A stretch of 64,000 nt of DNA, from positions 10,199,141 through 10,263,140 of the forward strand of contig JAIOJX010000025.1 in the NCBI GenBank assembly GCA_022376925.1. The letters run 5' to 3'. The position numbers and the translations under genes were made by a program. Below, piece by piece: positions 1-13,299 of the stretch. Under the pieces are notes generated by a model. The model was not told the DNA's origin. It searched no databases and saw nothing but the letters and a program-made list of their open reading frames with translations. Origin of the DNA: Tragulus kanchil. Taxonomy: Eukaryota; Chordata; Mammalia; Artiodactyla; Tragulidae. Positions within the stretch are counted from its first letter, which is position 1. Every line of letters starts with the position of its first letter.

Positions 1-235
1 AAGATGTATCACTGATAACTGCTACATTTCATGGTGATGGGCCCTGAAATAGGGAAATCTAGGGACGGGAGCTTATCTTTTGGGAGATTCAAGATTCTGA
101 ATTAAAATGGGCTTTGTACCAGTACATGTATTTTAACTGAAACAGGTTTTGTTTCATTAAATGTATTACAGAGAATATAGAGATAAGACATAGATAAGGA
201 TATATGGAACCTTCATCCATTATAAAGAGCTCATT

Positions 236-566
236 GGGCTTCCCCTGTTGGTCCAATGGGTAAGGACACCGCCTTGCAGTGCAAGGGGTGCTGGTTCGAT
301 CCCTGGCCTGGGAAGATCCCACGTTCTGTGGAGCGGCTGGACTGATGTGTCCAATCACCGAGCTGGAGCTCTGGAGCGCATGTGCCCAGAGCCCGTGCTC
401 TGCAACGACAGATGCCACTGCGATGGGAGGCCCACAGGAGCCAAAGAACAAAGGTGGATGAAAATAGATAAATGAAAGACCAACAGAAGTGTCCCGCCCG
501 TTCCTCTCCCTCCCCAACCTGACCCCCGCCCAAAGATAAATAAATAAATAAATCTTAGAAAAAAAA
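236..566 (+). mobile_element. CHR-type tRNA-Glu SINE
   Basis: The head is tRNA-like: an A box starts at about 254 and the B box ggttcgatcc is at 293-302. A CHR-like middle and a 3' body follow, ending in taaa repeats and an A-run. A 12-bp target duplication aaagagctcatt flanks it (224-235 and 567-578). Translations across it are SINE shadows. Confidence 0.88.
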
Positions 567-1382
567 AAAGAGCTCATTAAAATGATTTAGGGAAAAGATG
601 CATAACTGATTTCAGAAAAGCTATCTAGTTAAAATTAAAGTGTTATATTTAACACATTTATTATGATAAAATATAGATCAAAAACGCAAACAGGTGAAAC
701 CATAAAATTACTTGAGAAAACAGATTTTAAACCTGTGGGAGATTGCTTACAAAGGTAGCTGCTAATGATTTGTCTCATGCCTATATTTAGCACACCTCTT
801 CTGCCACACAGAGTTGGAATTACCTTCCCCTCCCATGGAATCTGGGATGGCCAGGTGAGGTGTTTGTTTTGGTTACCAGAATGATGTTATGCCAATTCTG
901 GATTTAGCCTTAAAAAAGGTGTAGGCCTAAGATTCACTTATGCTGGGAAGGTAACTTTTATAGGAGTGAGAGAAGCCACAGGATATTGTAAGACAAGTGA
1001 GTAATGAAATCAAATGTGAATTTAAAATGACTTCACTATCTACCATATGGAAGATTTATTGAAGAGTGGATAGTAGAATGAAGGAGACCTGTGAGGGGGT
1101 TCTTTAGTAGCCAAAGAAGAAATGATGTATGGTTTGATATTGTTATGAAGATGTATCACTGATAACTGCTACATTTCATGGTGATGGGCCCTGAAATAGG
1201 GAAATCTAGGGACGGGAGCTTATCTTTTGGGAGATTCAAGATTCTGAATTAAAATGGGCTTTGTACCAGTACATGTATTTTAACTGAAACAGGTTTTGTT
1301 TCATTAAATGTATTACAGAGAATATAGAGATAAGACATAGATAAGGATATATGGAACCTTCATCCATTATAAAGAGCTCATT

Positions 1383-1713
1383 GGGCTTCCCCTGTTGGTC
1401 CAATGGGTAAGGACACCGCCTTGCAGTGCAAGGGGTGCTGGTTCGATCCCTGGCCTGGGAAGATCCCACGTTCTGTGGAGCGGCTGGACTGATGTGTCCA
1501 ATCACCGAGCTGGAGCTCTGGAGCGCATGTGCCCAGAGCCCGTGCTCTGCAACGACAGATGCCACTGCGATGGGAGGCCCACAGGAGCCAAAGAACAAAG
1601 GTGGATGAAAATAGATAAATGAAAGACCAACAGAAGTGTCCCGCCCGTTCCTCTCCCTCCCCAACCTGACCCCCGCCCAAAGATAAATAAATAAATAAAT
1701 CTTAGAAAAAAAA
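1383..1713 (+). mobile_element. CHR-type SINE (second display, D1)
   Basis: Same element as at 236-566, shifted by 1147 bases, with the same target duplication and the same A-run length. It should be counted once. Confidence 0.87.
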
Positions 1714-2057
1714 AAAGAGCTCATTAAAATGATTTAGGGAAAAGATGCATAACTGATTTCAGAAAAGCTATCTAGTTAAAATTAAAGTGTTATATTTAAC
1801 ACATTTATTATGATAAAATATAGATCAAAAACGCAAACAGGTGAAACCATAAAATTACTTGAGAAAACAGATTTTAAACCTGTGGGAGATTGCTTACAAA
1901 GGTAGCTGCTAATGATTTGTCTCATGCCTATATTTAGCACACCTCTTCTGCCACACAGAGTTGGAATTACCTTCCCCTCCCATGGAATCTGGGATGGCCA
2001 GGTGAGGTGTTTGTTTTGGTTACCAGAATGATGTTATGCCAATTCTGGATTTAGCCT

Positions 2058-3150
2058 CATTAGAGCCCGACAGCTTATTTTTTTCCTACCTTCTCGGTGT
2101 TGTAGGCACCATGTAAGAATTTCAATCAGCCTTCAGCAGAGAGTAGTCATGCCAACCATCAGACATTCTAGTCACCCCAGCTCAGGCAGAAGACATGAAT
2201 GAGACCATTTTGGATATTCCGTTCCCAGCTGAGCTCCTAGTGGAATGTAATCAATCAGTTCCATGGGAGCAGTGTACCCAAGTGGCACATATGGTGGGTT
2301 TGCATTAGTCTGTGAATCCCAGCTGAGAGAACAGAAATCTTTTATAATTAGCTACAAGAAAATATACCCTTTTCTTTGGAGCAAGGTGCTATTTTTATTT
2401 TCCTGGACAGTAAATGAAACTTCCTTCTGCTTGGGAGAGATTCAAACTTCTATTTCCAAAACTGTTTACTATAGAAACATTCTTGAAAAGATAATCTGAG
2501 ATAGAAGCAGTCAGTGCCTTGTTCATAAAATGGCACAAGGCAAGACATTCATGAAGAACTGCCTGCCGGCAAACTCAGGATCTGAAACTAAACTCTCCCA
2601 CCTCTGCTACCTCCAATATTTTCTATTTCTCTGATCTTTCATGAATCAATGAACCTGTTTGTCCCTCAGTTTACTTATATGTAAAATGAATTTCATAATA
2701 ATAATAATATTAAGAATTGAAATGCACAAAGCATTAGAAGAGTACCAGGATCAAACTTTTAAAATATTAGCTATAAATCTGGGGTCATACATATCTGTAC
2801 AAAACTCTGTAAAAGTAAAAAGTAAAATAAAAATTTTTAAAAAAGAAAAAAATATTAAGTATATTATCATTTGAATCATTCATAAAATTGAACCCTATAC
2901 ATCAATTATAAATGAGTTAAGCATTACTATGCAGCAATATCTAAGGTGTATTTTAAGTGAAAAAAAAAGCAAAGTACAAAGCACTATAGAGCATGCTATT
3001 GTTTGTGTAAAAAACAATAATACATAAATATAAGATATAGAGATATAGATATAGAGATGTTTGTTGTATATAAAGTGTTGGTAATTGGGTTGTCTCTAAC
3101 AAGATCATGGTTAGAGAAGAGGGTAGAAGAAAAACAGGCGTTTTTCTCTA
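2058..3150. other. Unique AT-rich sequence, no feature recognised
   Basis: No repeat family or convincing coding frame was recognised. There are short ATA and AATA runs near 2697-2712 and a GATATA-rich patch near 3029-3058. Confidence 0.5.
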
Positions 3151-3154
3151 TGTT

Positions 3155-3348
3155 TTGCTCAGTTGTGTCCGACTCTTTGTGACCCCAGTGGACCGTAGCC
3201 CGCTGGGCTCCTCTGTCCTTGAAATTTTCCCAGCAAGAATACTTGAATGGGTTGCCATGCTCTCCTCCAGGGGATCTTCCTGACCCAGGATTGAATCTGT
3301 ATCTCTTGTGTCTCTTGCATTAGCAAGCGGATTCTTTACCACTAGCTA
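3155..3348 (-). mobile_element. Bov-A SINE
   Basis: On the minus strand it ends in the characteristic Bov-A tail (on the plus strand, ctcagttgtgtccgactc followed by the gaccccagtgg region). The start (plus strand, the ttctttaccactagc region) is the Bov tRNA-like head. A partial second display is at 4369-4440 because of D2. Confidence 0.85.
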
Positions 3349-3631
3349 CACTTTTGACTATCATGTGACTGAATTAACTATTTCAAAAAATTGATAAACT
3401 ATATTTGAAGTAAAAATGTGCTTGTTTATGAGGAAAATAATTATTTATAAGTTGAGATTTATATTATCAAGCATATGTGATTCTAAAAAACTATCTTAAT
3501 AATGCAGAGTTTGGAAGTGGTTATACAAAGTTTTGAATAGAGAAGATCTTCCATATCAGGGAATTGCAAATCAGAGCCACAAGATACTACTTCATACCTG
3601 TTAGAAAAGCCATTTTCAAAAAGATATAACA

Positions 3632-3940
3632 GCGCTTCCCTGGTGGTCCAGTGGGTAAGGACACCGCCTTGCAGTGCAAGGGGCGCCGGTTCGATCTCTT
3701 GCCTGGGAAGATCCCATGTGCTGCCGAGCGGCTGGACCGATGTGTCCAATTATGGCGCGGAAGCCCTGGAGCGCATGCGCTCAGAGCTGGTGCTCTGTGA
3801 CAACAGAGGCCACCGTGATGGGAGGCCCACACAGGCCAAAGAACAAAGACGGATGAAAATAGATAAATGAAAGACCAATAGAAGTGGCCCGCCCACCCCT
3901 CAAAATAAAAAAATAAAAATAAAAATTATTAAAAATAAAA
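3632..3940 (+). mobile_element. CHR-type SINE
   Basis: It has the full tRNA-like head (cttccctggtggtccagtgg) and the family 3' body, with an AATAAA-rich tail. It sits inside an old L1, so it is younger than that L1. I could not fix a clear target duplication because both flanks are A-rich. Confidence 0.85.
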
Positions 3941-4721
3941 TTACAAAGAGCTTCTGAATACATATATGAAGGACATGAAATGATTATCTTAAAGAAATTG
4001 TTGCACCCCTTCCATACATATAATGGAATATTACTCAGGCATAAAAGGAAGGAAATCTTGTCATTTGAGACATGGATGAAACCTGATAGCATAATGTAGG
4101 TGAAATAAGTCAGAGAAAGACAAATATACAATATTTTTTGTATGTCTAAGCTGTAAAGGCTAAAATCACAGAAGCAGGGTAAAATGGTGATGTCTAGGGA
4201 CTGGGAGATCAGGGAAATGAGATGAAATTCTCAGTTACAAGAGGAATAATTTCTGAAAATCTAATCTCTAATGGGAATTATGGAGTTACCCATACTATAT
4301 GGTATACTTGAAAATTGCCAAGACACTAAATATTAAATTTTCCATAGACTAAAAAAATGGTAATGGGTGATCTTCCTGACCCAGGATTGAATCTGTATCT
4401 CTTGTGTCTCTTGCATTAGAATTCTTTACCACTAGCTACACTTTTGACTATCATGTGACTGAATTAACTATTTCAAAAAATTGATAAACTATATTTGAAG
4501 TAAAAATGTGCTTGTTTATGAGGAAAATAATTATTTATAAGTTGAGATTTATATTATCAAGCATATGTGATTCTAAAAAACTATCTTAATAATGCAGAGT
4601 TTGGAAGTGGTTATACAAAGTTTTGAATAGAGAAGATCTTCCATATCAGGGAATTGCAAATCAGAGCCACAAGATACTACTTCATACCTGTTAGAAAAGC
4701 CATTTTCAAAAAGATATAACA

Positions 4722-5030
4722 GCGCTTCCCTGGTGGTCCAGTGGGTAAGGACACCGCCTTGCAGTGCAAGGGGCGCCGGTTCGATCTCTTGCCTGGGAAG
4801 ATCCCATGTGCTGCCGAGCGGCTGGACCGATGTGTCCAATTATGGCGCGGAAGCCCTGGAGCGCATGCGCTCAGAGCTGGTGCTCTGTGACAACAGAGGC
4901 CACCGTGATGGGAGGCCCACACAGGCCAAAGAACAAAGACGGATGAAAATAGATAAATGAAAGACCAATAGAAGTGGCCCGCCCACCCCTCAAAATAAAA
5001 AAATAAAAATAAAAATTATTAAAAATAAAA
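4722..5030 (+). mobile_element. CHR-type SINE (second display, D2)
   Basis: Same element as at 3632-3940, shifted by 1090 bases and apparently identical in sequence. Confidence 0.85.
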
Positions 5031-5461
5031 TTACAAAGAGCTTCTGAATACATATATGAAGGACATGAAATGATTATCTTAAAGAAATTGTTGCACCCCT
5101 TCCATACATATAATGGAATATTACTCAGGCATAAAAGGAAGGAAATCTTGTCATTTGAGACATGGATGAAACCTGATAGCATAATGTAGGTGAAATAAGT
5201 CAGAGAAAGACAAATATACAATATTTTTTGTATGTCTAAGCTGTAAAGGCTAAAATCACAGAAGCAGGGTAAAATGGTGATGTCTAGGGACTGGGAGATC
5301 AGGGAAATGAGATGAAATTCTCAGTTACAAGAGGAATAATTTCTGAAAATCTAATCTCTAATGGGAATTATGGAGTTACCCATACTATATGGTATACTTG
5401 AAAATTGCCAAGACACTAAATATTAAATTTTCTCATGACTATAGCAACAATAACAAAATGG

Positions 5462-7713
5462 TAATTATGTGTGAGGTGATGGACATGTTAACTAACATTA
5501 TAGCAATCATTTTGCAATATACATATAGATATGCATCAAATCATATTGTACATCTTAAACTTGTACAATGTTTTATATCTGTTATATCTCAATAAAGCTG
5601 GAAAATGTTGGTCTTCAGTTTCAGTGTAGGTAAAGAGTAGGATCACAACCAGGACTGTGGGTTGGATAATTTCAAGTTGGATAAACTTGGTTGAGTGATT
5701 CAGTGATTTTGAGTTCTTGTGGATTTAACTCATCCAGTGAAATTTCAGTTTTGTTCTATTCCAGACTGTGAAGTGCATACGCCAAAGAAAACCAGAACCT
5801 TTTTTTTTTAAGGCTCTGTTGAATTCTGTGCACTTGTGAAGGGCTGTGGTTTTTATCGTCAAACCACAAAAAAGAAAAAAAAAGCAGGATAGAGACATGT
5901 GGACCTTCCAGTGATGGTGAACACTACACATTAACAATGGATGAAAGGCTCAGCCGAGCTGAGCTAGTGCAGATTAAGTTTGGCAAATTTATTGTTATTT
6001 TCCAGAAAACTAGCCAAGTATTACAAGGGGGAATACCCATCCTCTCCTCCTCCACCACCACATGTTTCCCTTTGCACCAATTGTGACATTAAGATTTTGG
6101 CAACTTTGCTCTGGATTTATGGGAATTGGAAAGAAGGCTAATAGGCAGCAAACTCTTGGGCTCTTTTTGTGGATATCCATTCCCAATGAAGTTCACATTT
6201 TGAAATATGCTATTGCTGATATCTGCCTCTTATATGAAATCTCACCATTAAAATGTCCCAGATCTTTTTGTGATATGGCTAGCTCTCAGAAAAATATTAC
6301 TGTTGCCAAATTGCTTAGAACTCTTTCTACTGATGTAATACTTCCCAAATGTCATTGCCTGTTTTAAAATATTGCAAAAATCTATTTTGTTATATGTAAA
6401 TTTTCAATAGACCAAATATCACCCACAGGTCAGTCTTTATCTGCCACCCCAAATGGTAACATCTCTGGATAATGATGTTTGAAAACTTAAGTTTGAATTT
6501 AGATTTTATCTCCCTTTGTTGCTGTGTAAGCTTAGAGAATGACTTTATCTGTGTGAGCATTGCTTTTCTAGAAAAAGAGGCCCTATAATTATATGTGAGG
6601 TGATGGACATGTTAACTAACATTATAGCAATCATTTTGCAATATACATATAGATATGCATCAAATCATATTGTACATCTTAAACTTGTACAATGTTTTAT
6701 ATCTGTTATATCTCAATAAAGCTGGAAAATGTTGGTCTTCAGTTTCAGTGTAGGTAAAGAGTAGGATCACAACCAGGACTGTGGGTTGGATAATTTCAAG
6801 TTGGATAAACTTGGTTGAGTGATTCAGTGATTTTGAGTTCTTGTGGATTTAACTCATCCAGTGAAATTTCAGTTTTGTTCTATTCCAGACTGTGAAGTGC
6901 ATACGCCAAAGAAAACCAGAACCTTTTTTTTTTAAGGCTCTGTTGAATTCTGTGCACTTGTGAAGGGCTGTGGTTTTTATCGTCAAACCACAAAAAAGAA
7001 AAAAAAAGCAGGATAGAGACATGTGGACCTTCCAGTGATGGTGAACACTACACATTAACAATGGATGAAAGGCTCAGCCGAGCTGAGCTAGTGCAGATTA
7101 AGTTTGGCAAATTTATTGTTATTTTCCAGAAAACTAGCCAAGTATTACAAGGGGGAATACCCATCCTCTCCTCCTCCACCACCACATGTTTCCCTTTGCA
7201 CCAATTGTGACATTAAGATTTTGGCAACTTTGCTCTGGATTTATGGGAATTGGAAAGAAGGCTAATAGGCAGCAAACTCTTGGGCTCTTTTTGTGGATAT
7301 CCATTCCCAATGAAGTTCACATTTTGAAATATGCTATTGCTGATATCTGCCTCTTATATGAAATCTCACCATTAAAATGTCCCAGATCTTTTTGTGATAT
7401 GGCTAGCTCTCAGAAAAATATTACTGTTGCCAAATTGCTTAGAACTCTTTCTACTGATGTAATACTTCCCAAATGTCATTGCCTGTTTTAAAATATTGCA
7501 AAAATCTATTTTGTTATATGTAAATTTTCAATAGACCAAATATCACCCACAGGTCAGTCTTTATCTGCCACCCCAAATGGTAACATCTCTGGATAATGAT
7601 GTTTGAAAACTTAAGTTTGAATTTAGATTTTATCTCCCTTTGTTGCTGTGTAAGCTTAGAGAATGACTTTATCTGTGTGAGCATTGCTTTTTCTAGAAAA
7701 AAGAGGCCCTATA
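5462..7713. repeat. Tandem duplication D3, unit about 1124 bp
   Basis: The first copy is 5462-6585 and the second 6586 to about 7713. Two one-base homopolymer losses (T-run and A-run near 6565-6576, compared with 7687-7702) lie within 25 bases of the junction. A substitution near 6593 lies just past it. The unit begins almost exactly where D2 ends. The sequence is mostly unique DNA. Confidence 0.9.
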
Positions 7714-8860
7714 TATTCACATCAGTCAGAGACTTATCTGGAAGGGAAAAGATGGCACTTTTAATAGGGTTGATGAGAGTTTAAAGGGACTTGTGGGTGG
7801 GGTTAAAGGAAAACCAGGAAGGTAGTGAAAAAGTCCAGGTCAGGACTACAGGAATCCATGACTATCTACACCTCAGGGGATGAGAAAGGAAGTGGTTACC
7901 TGAAACCTCAAGAACCACAGCTGTCAATAAACATTGCCCAATAGGAGCTTAAGAAATACATACGATATGCAAAGTGTTTAGAAAAAAGACTAGTATGAGT
8001 ACATCTAATATTTAACTTAAAAATAAATTAGTCATAGATGGAAAATATAATTTTATAAAGATATCAACAGTTAGAAATGGGTGATAATACTCTAGTCTTT
8101 CCTTAGAAAGATGATATAACAAAAGGGACATCCCCTGAGATTTCTTGAAGTATCACATTATATATAAATATCTTACATAAAATATAAAATAAAAATTTAC
8201 AAGAGTATGATAGGACAGATCAATGGAAAAAAGGATAATTCTGAAACAAAGCCTAATACAATACTATAAAAGCTACTGGGGGAAGGTAGATTACTCAGTA
8301 AATTTTGATTGGCAAACTGGTCAGTGGTTTGCAGGGAAAAATTGGATGCTTATCCTATATTATACACTAGAACAAATAAACATCAGAAGAAATGTTATAA
8401 ATGGCTAAAAATAGCTCTAAAACTAATAGAAGATGTACACACTATGTAGTTGATCTGATTTATATTTGCTGTTTTCATTATTTAAAATTTCTTAGTATTT
8501 TCTGTTAATAGTTCCCATTATAATCTATATTTTATCCTTTGAGCTATTTAAAATTTTCTGTCTTCCTTATTATTTTAATATGATTTTAAGAAATTATACC
8601 TTTTTGTTTCTGTCTTGTTTTTTGATGTAGGCAGAGGGTATGTGTGCATATTAGCCATTTTAAAAAACTAAATGAAACTAGTTTTATAGATTGTGCGTGC
8701 TTAGTCACTCAGTCAAGGCAGAGTTAATTTTTATAAATGCTGCCTGTGTGTTTGATAGACTATATTCTCCACTTTTAGACAAATGTTCATTATGTTTATT
8801 GTTTCTACTGTCTTTAAATGGAGATACAGAAGTTCGCAAAAGATAGTTAGGCAAGAATAA
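7714..8860. other. Unique AT-rich sequence, no feature recognised
   Basis: No gene or full repeat was recognised. A scrap of about 20 bases at 8694-8714 resembles the tail of a Bov SINE. Confidence 0.45.
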
Positions 8861-10998
8861 TGTTTGAAATCTTCATTTGTTTAAGCCTATGTTTCAGAGG
8901 TCTCTTACTCAGTCAAAATTAATTTTCTAATTAACATATCATTTTTACTTCTTTCTAGGAGTATCCTTTTTGGGGGTGGGGTCCTTGTAAATACTGAAAG
9001 ACTTGTGTTAAAATTTCTCAGTAAAGTGGCAAATCAGTTCATTTCATCTGAAAAACTAGTAGAAATAAATTTTAGAATAATTATATATTACCGATGAATT
9101 GAATCTTCTTTCTTTATGTAATGACCTTTATTGCTCATAATAGTTTCTTTTGTTAAGGTTTCTATCGTAAATGTTACTTCATTAAAATAACTGTATATAC
9201 TCTGCTATTGTTAATATTTGCCTATGTTTTTTATTTTACTTTCTACATTTGGGTACAAAAAGTTTGTCTTATTTCAAACTTTATTTTAAAAGGATATACA
9301 GCTGAATATTTTTTCCTTTATTATCATTATTTTTTATTTTACTTTTACAGTTTTATTGTTTACTGCCATATATAAATCCGAATTAGCCATAGGTATACAC
9401 ATGTCCCCTCCCACTAGAAATTCCCTTCCATCTCCCTCCTCCTTCCACCCATCTATGTTGTTACATATCCCTATGTAAGTTCCCTTAGTCTTACAGCAGA
9501 TTCACATTGGTTGTGAATCTGGTAATGTAACTTTCCATGTTACTCTTTCCATACCTCTTGTCCACTCCTCCCTCCCACCAATGTCCACAAGTCTGTTCTC
9601 TATGTCTGATTCTCCGTTTCTGCTCTTCATATACATTTATTGATACCATCTTTCTAGATTCCATACATATGTGTTAGTATACAATATTTATCCTTCTCTT
9701 TCTGACTTACTTCACTGTGTATAATTGGTTCTAGGTTTATCTACCTCATTAGGACTGACTCAAATGCATTTCTTTTTATGGCTGAGTAATATTCCATTCT
9801 ATATACGTACCATAGCTTCTTTATCCATTCATCTGTTGATGGACATCTAGGTTGATTCCATGTTCTAACTATTGTAAATAGTATTGCAATGAACACTGAG
9901 GTGTGTGTGTCAATATTAGTATTGCAATGGGTAGCTCATTAGACAAATGTTTGAAATACTTCATTTGGTTTAAGCCTATGTTTCAGAGGTCTCTTACTCA
10001 GTCAAAATTAATTTTCTAATTAACATATCATTTTACTTCTTTCTAGGAGTATCCTTTTTGGGGGTGGGGTCCTTGTAAATACTGAAAGACTTGTGTTAAA
10101 ATTTCTCAGTAAAGTGGCAAATCAGTTCATTTCATCTGAAAAACTAGTAGAAATAAATTTTAGAATAATTATATATTACCGATGAATTGAATCTTCTTTC
10201 TTTATGTAATGACCTTTATTGCTCATAATAGTTTCTTTTGTTAAGGTTTCTATCGTAAATGTTACTTCATTAAAATAACTGTATATACTCTGCTATTGTT
10301 AATATTTGCCTATGTTTTTTATTTTACTTTCTACATTTGGGTACAAAAAGTTTGTCTTATTTCAAACTTTATTTTAAAAGGATATACAGCTGAATATTTT
10401 TTCCTTTATTATCATTATTTTTTATTTTACTTTTACAGTTTTATTGTTTACTGCCATATATAAATCCGAATTAGCCATAGGTATACACATGTCCCCTCCC
10501 ACTAGAAATTCCCTTCCATCTCCCTCCTCCTTCCACCCATCTATGTTGTTACATATCCCTATGTAAGTTCCCTTAGTCTTACAGCAGATTCACATTGGTT
10601 GTGAATCTGGTAATGTAACTTTCCATGTTACTCTTTCCATACCTCTTGTCCACTCCTCCCTCCCACCAATGTCCACAAGTCTGTTCTCTATGTCTGATTC
10701 TCCGTTTCTGCTCTTCATATACATTTATTGATACCATCTTTCTAGATTCCATACATATGTGTTAGTATACAATATTTATCCTTCTCTTTCTGACTTACTT
10801 CACTGTGTATAATTGGTTCTAGGTTTATCTACCTCATTAGGACTGACTCAAATGCATTTCTTTTTATGGCTGAGTAATATTCCATTCTATATACGTACCA
10901 TAGCTTCTTTATCCATTCATCTGTTGATGGACATCTAGGTTGATTCCATGTTCTAACTATTGTAAATAGTATTGCAATGAACACTGAGGTGTGTGTGT
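8861..10998. repeat. Tandem duplication D4, unit about 1088 bp
   Basis: Sequence 8861-9911 recurs from 9948 to about 10998. Bases 9912-9947 match neither copy cleanly but resemble a corrupted version of what precedes 8861. Single-base indels cluster at 9955-9970. The unit contains the 3' end of a truncated L1. Confidence 0.88.
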
Positions 10999-11390
10999 CT
11001 TTTTCAATTTTGATTTCCTCAGGGTATATGCCTAGTAGTGGGATTACTGGGTCGTATGGTGATTCTATTTTTAGTTTTTTAAGGAATCTCCATACTATCT
11101 TCCGTAGTGGCTGTATCAACTTACATTCCCACCAATTGTGCAAGAGGATTCCCTTTTCTCTACGCTGTCTCCAGCACTTATTGTCTGTAGATTTTTTAAT
11201 GATGGCCATTCTGATTGGTGTGAGGTGATATCTCATTGTAGTTTTGATTTGTATTTCTCTAATAATGAGCAACATTGAGCATCTGTTCATGTGTATTTTA
11301 GCCATGTGTATGTCTTCTTTGGAGAGATGTCTGTTCAGGTCTTTTTCCCATTTTTTGATTGGGTTATTCAAGTGTTCAGTTGTATGAGCT
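9308..11390 (-). mobile_element. 5'-truncated L1 (about 1 kb after removing D4)
   Basis: On the minus strand it reads from ORF2 C-terminal coding sequence (11371 down to about 10829) through a 3' UTR to an A-rich tail at about 9310-9340. The flanks share acagctgaat (9298-9307 and 11391-11400), a probable target duplication. Because of D4, the part from 9308 to 9911 appears again at 10396-10998. Collapsed length is about 1 kb. Confidence 0.8.
10829..11371 (-). pseudogene. L1 ORF2 C-terminal fragment, open for 180 codons
   Basis: The frame matches the end of L1 ORF2p: an [14 protein letters not shown] block, then [19 protein letters not shown], then the zinc-knuckle region and an [10 protein letters not shown] ending. 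In the knuckle, the usual CG..GTLLHC pattern is changed ([19 protein letters not shown]), so one Cys and the Cys after the His are lost. It lacks endonuclease and reverse transcriptase domains, so it cannot be functional alone. It is a remnant of the truncated L1 at 9308-11390. Confidence 0.8.
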
Positions 11391-11991
11391 ACAGCTGAAT
11401 TTTTTTAAGACACATAATTCTGAAAAATGGTTTGTCTTTAAAAAGTTTAGTTTGCTTACACTTATTGTAATTATTCATATATTTTAATGTGTAACCTCAT
11501 TTTATAGAGTCCATACATGTCACTGTGTCCATGACTTGTCTTCCCTTTGAACTTTCTTAAATAGATTAATGTATGTAGTTTTTATCATTTTTATTTCCCT
11601 TTATCATAGGTGTAGAAGTTACTCACTTTTTGCTTTTGTTGCATTGTGGCATATTGTATTATTTTTAAATGACTCATTACTTTTTCTTTACCTGTTCTTC
11701 ACACCCATGTCTTCTGGTGGATTATATTCACTCCTGTGATATCAGGTATACTACTAACTAATCAGCACCTGTAACAGTCAAGGTGTGCATCTGCCCATTC
11801 TTTTTTCCTTCTGACTTATCCAAAGTAAGGGTCTGTTCCTTTAGCCTTGATTTGGAAAGAAGAGAATTGGGGTATACATTTATTGATACCATCTTTCTAG
11901 ATTCCATACATATGTGTTAGTATACAATATTTATCCTTCTCTTTCTGACTTACTTCACTGTGTATAATTGGTTCTAGGTTTATCTACCTCA

Positions 11992-12525
11992 TTAGGACTG
12001 ACTCAAATGCATTTCTTTTATGGCTGAGTAATATTCCATTCTATATACGTACCATAGCTTCTTTATCCATTCATCTGTTGATGGACATCTAGGTTGATTC
12101 CATGTTCTAACTATTGTAAATAGTATTGCAATGAACACTGAGGTGTGTGTGTCTTTTTCAATTTTGATTTCCTCAGGGTATATGCCTAGTAGTGGGATTA
12201 CTGGGTCGTATGGTGATTCTATTTTTAGTTTTTTAAGGAATCTCCATACTATCTTCCGTAGTGGCTGTATCAACTTACATTCCCACCAATTGTGCAAGAG
12301 GATTCCCTTTTCTCTACGCTGTCTCCAGCACTTATTGTCTGTAGATTTTTTAATGATGGCCATTCTGATTGGTGTGAGGTGATATCTCATTGTAGTTTTG
12401 ATTTGTATTTCTCTAATAATGAGCAACATTGAGCATCTGTTCATGTGTATTTTAGCCATGTGTATGTCTTCTTTGGAGAGATGTCTGTTCAGGTCTTTTT
12501 CCCATTTTTTGATTGGGTTATTCAA
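11992..12525 (-). pseudogene. L1 ORF2 C-terminal fragment (second display, D5)
   Basis: Same fragment as at 10829-11371 but one T shorter in a homopolymer, which shifts the last residues (after the AIK of the ending motif) to a different short end. A one-base change in a run between otherwise identical copies is what a sequencing error would give. Confidence 0.8.
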
Positions 12526-13299
12526 GTGTTCAGTTGTATGAGCTACAGCTGAATTTTTTTAAGACACATAATTCTGAAAAATGGTTTGTCTTTAAAAAGT
12601 TTAGTTTGCTTACACTTATTGTAATTATTCATATATTTTAATGTGTAACCTCATTTTATAGAGTCCATACATGTCACTGTGTCCATGACTTGTCTTCCCT
12701 TTGAACTTTCTTAAATAGATTAATGTATGTAGTTTTTATCATTTTTATTTCCCTTTATCATAGGTGTAGAAGTTACTCACTTTTTGCTTTTGTTGCATTG
12801 TGGCATATTGTATTATTTTTAAATGACTCATTACTTTTTCTTTACCTGTTCTTCACACCCATGTCTTCTGGTGGATTATATTCACTCCTGTGATATCAGG
12901 TATACTACTAACTAATCAGCACCTGTAACAGTCAAGGTGTGCATCTGCCCATTCTTTTTTCCTTCTGACTTATCCAAAGTAAGGGTCTGTTCCTTTAGCC
13001 TTGATTTGGAAAGAAGAGAATTGGGGTAGAGCCTTACTCAATCCCTGAAAGATGGAAACTGGGCAGAGATCTAATCCTTGGCTGTTGTAATTTATCATTG
13101 TTTCTTTGTAACCTGTGTGATCCAACTTATGAATTTTAAGAAATATTCTAAACAAAATATAAAGCTGATCAACAGCTTTACCATCCTCCCAGATAACACA
13201 AGAAGACGAGAACTGTTTGTAGCCTACTTTTGACTTTTATGTTAGTTCTTTTTTATTTTTTTTAATCCTCAAAGGACAACTGACTGTTTTACATCATCA

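Larger units (their letters stand above)
1..2057. repeat. Tandem duplication D1, unit about 1147 bp
   Basis: Bases 1-910 recur at 1148-2057 with no difference seen in the parts compared. The 237 bases at 911-1147 should be the start of the second unit, whose first copy lies upstream of the window, so the junction is at 910/911. The unit includes a whole CHR-type SINE with both target-site duplications. Read as an untrimmed contig overlap and not as a biological duplication. Confidence 0.9.
3273..5466. repeat. Tandem duplication D2, unit about 1096 bp
   Basis: The first copy is 3273-4368 and the second 4369 to about 5466. The second copy loses 6 bases near 4420, close to its start. The first copy loses about 20 bases near its end (around 4341-4368, compared with 5431-5466). 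Errors therefore sit on both sides of the junction, while the middle is essentially identical, including a CHR-type SINE. Confidence 0.9.
3540..5610 (+). mobile_element. Old L1 3' end, split by a SINE and by duplication D2
   Basis: At 3555-3630 and 3940-4340 (and shifted by 1090) there are stretches typical of the end of mammalian L1: the C-terminal ORF2 DNA around the [12 protein letters not shown] motif (ggaatattactcaggcataa) and the 3' UTR, which ends near 5600 after an aataaa. The CHR-type SINE at 3632-3940 inserted into it. Collapsing D2 gives one element of about 1 kb. Coding capacity is lost. Confidence 0.7.
10719..13027. repeat. Tandem duplication D5, unit about 1155 bp
   Basis: The first copy is 10719-11873 and the second 11874-13027, with one T lost from a homopolymer (10858-10866 compared with 12013-12020). 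Its first 280 bases overlap the second copy of D4, so part of the L1 C-terminal coding region is displayed three times. Confidence 0.9.

Noticed and set aside
278..305. tRNA gene in the SINE head
   Set aside because: A and B boxes are present, but the acceptor and anticodon arms do not pair as in a working tRNA and the sequence runs on into the SINE body.
89..577. Minus-strand frame of 162 codons and its relatives across the window
   Set aside because: These are translations of the CHR-type SINE; the same peptide pieces appear at every SINE copy on both strands.
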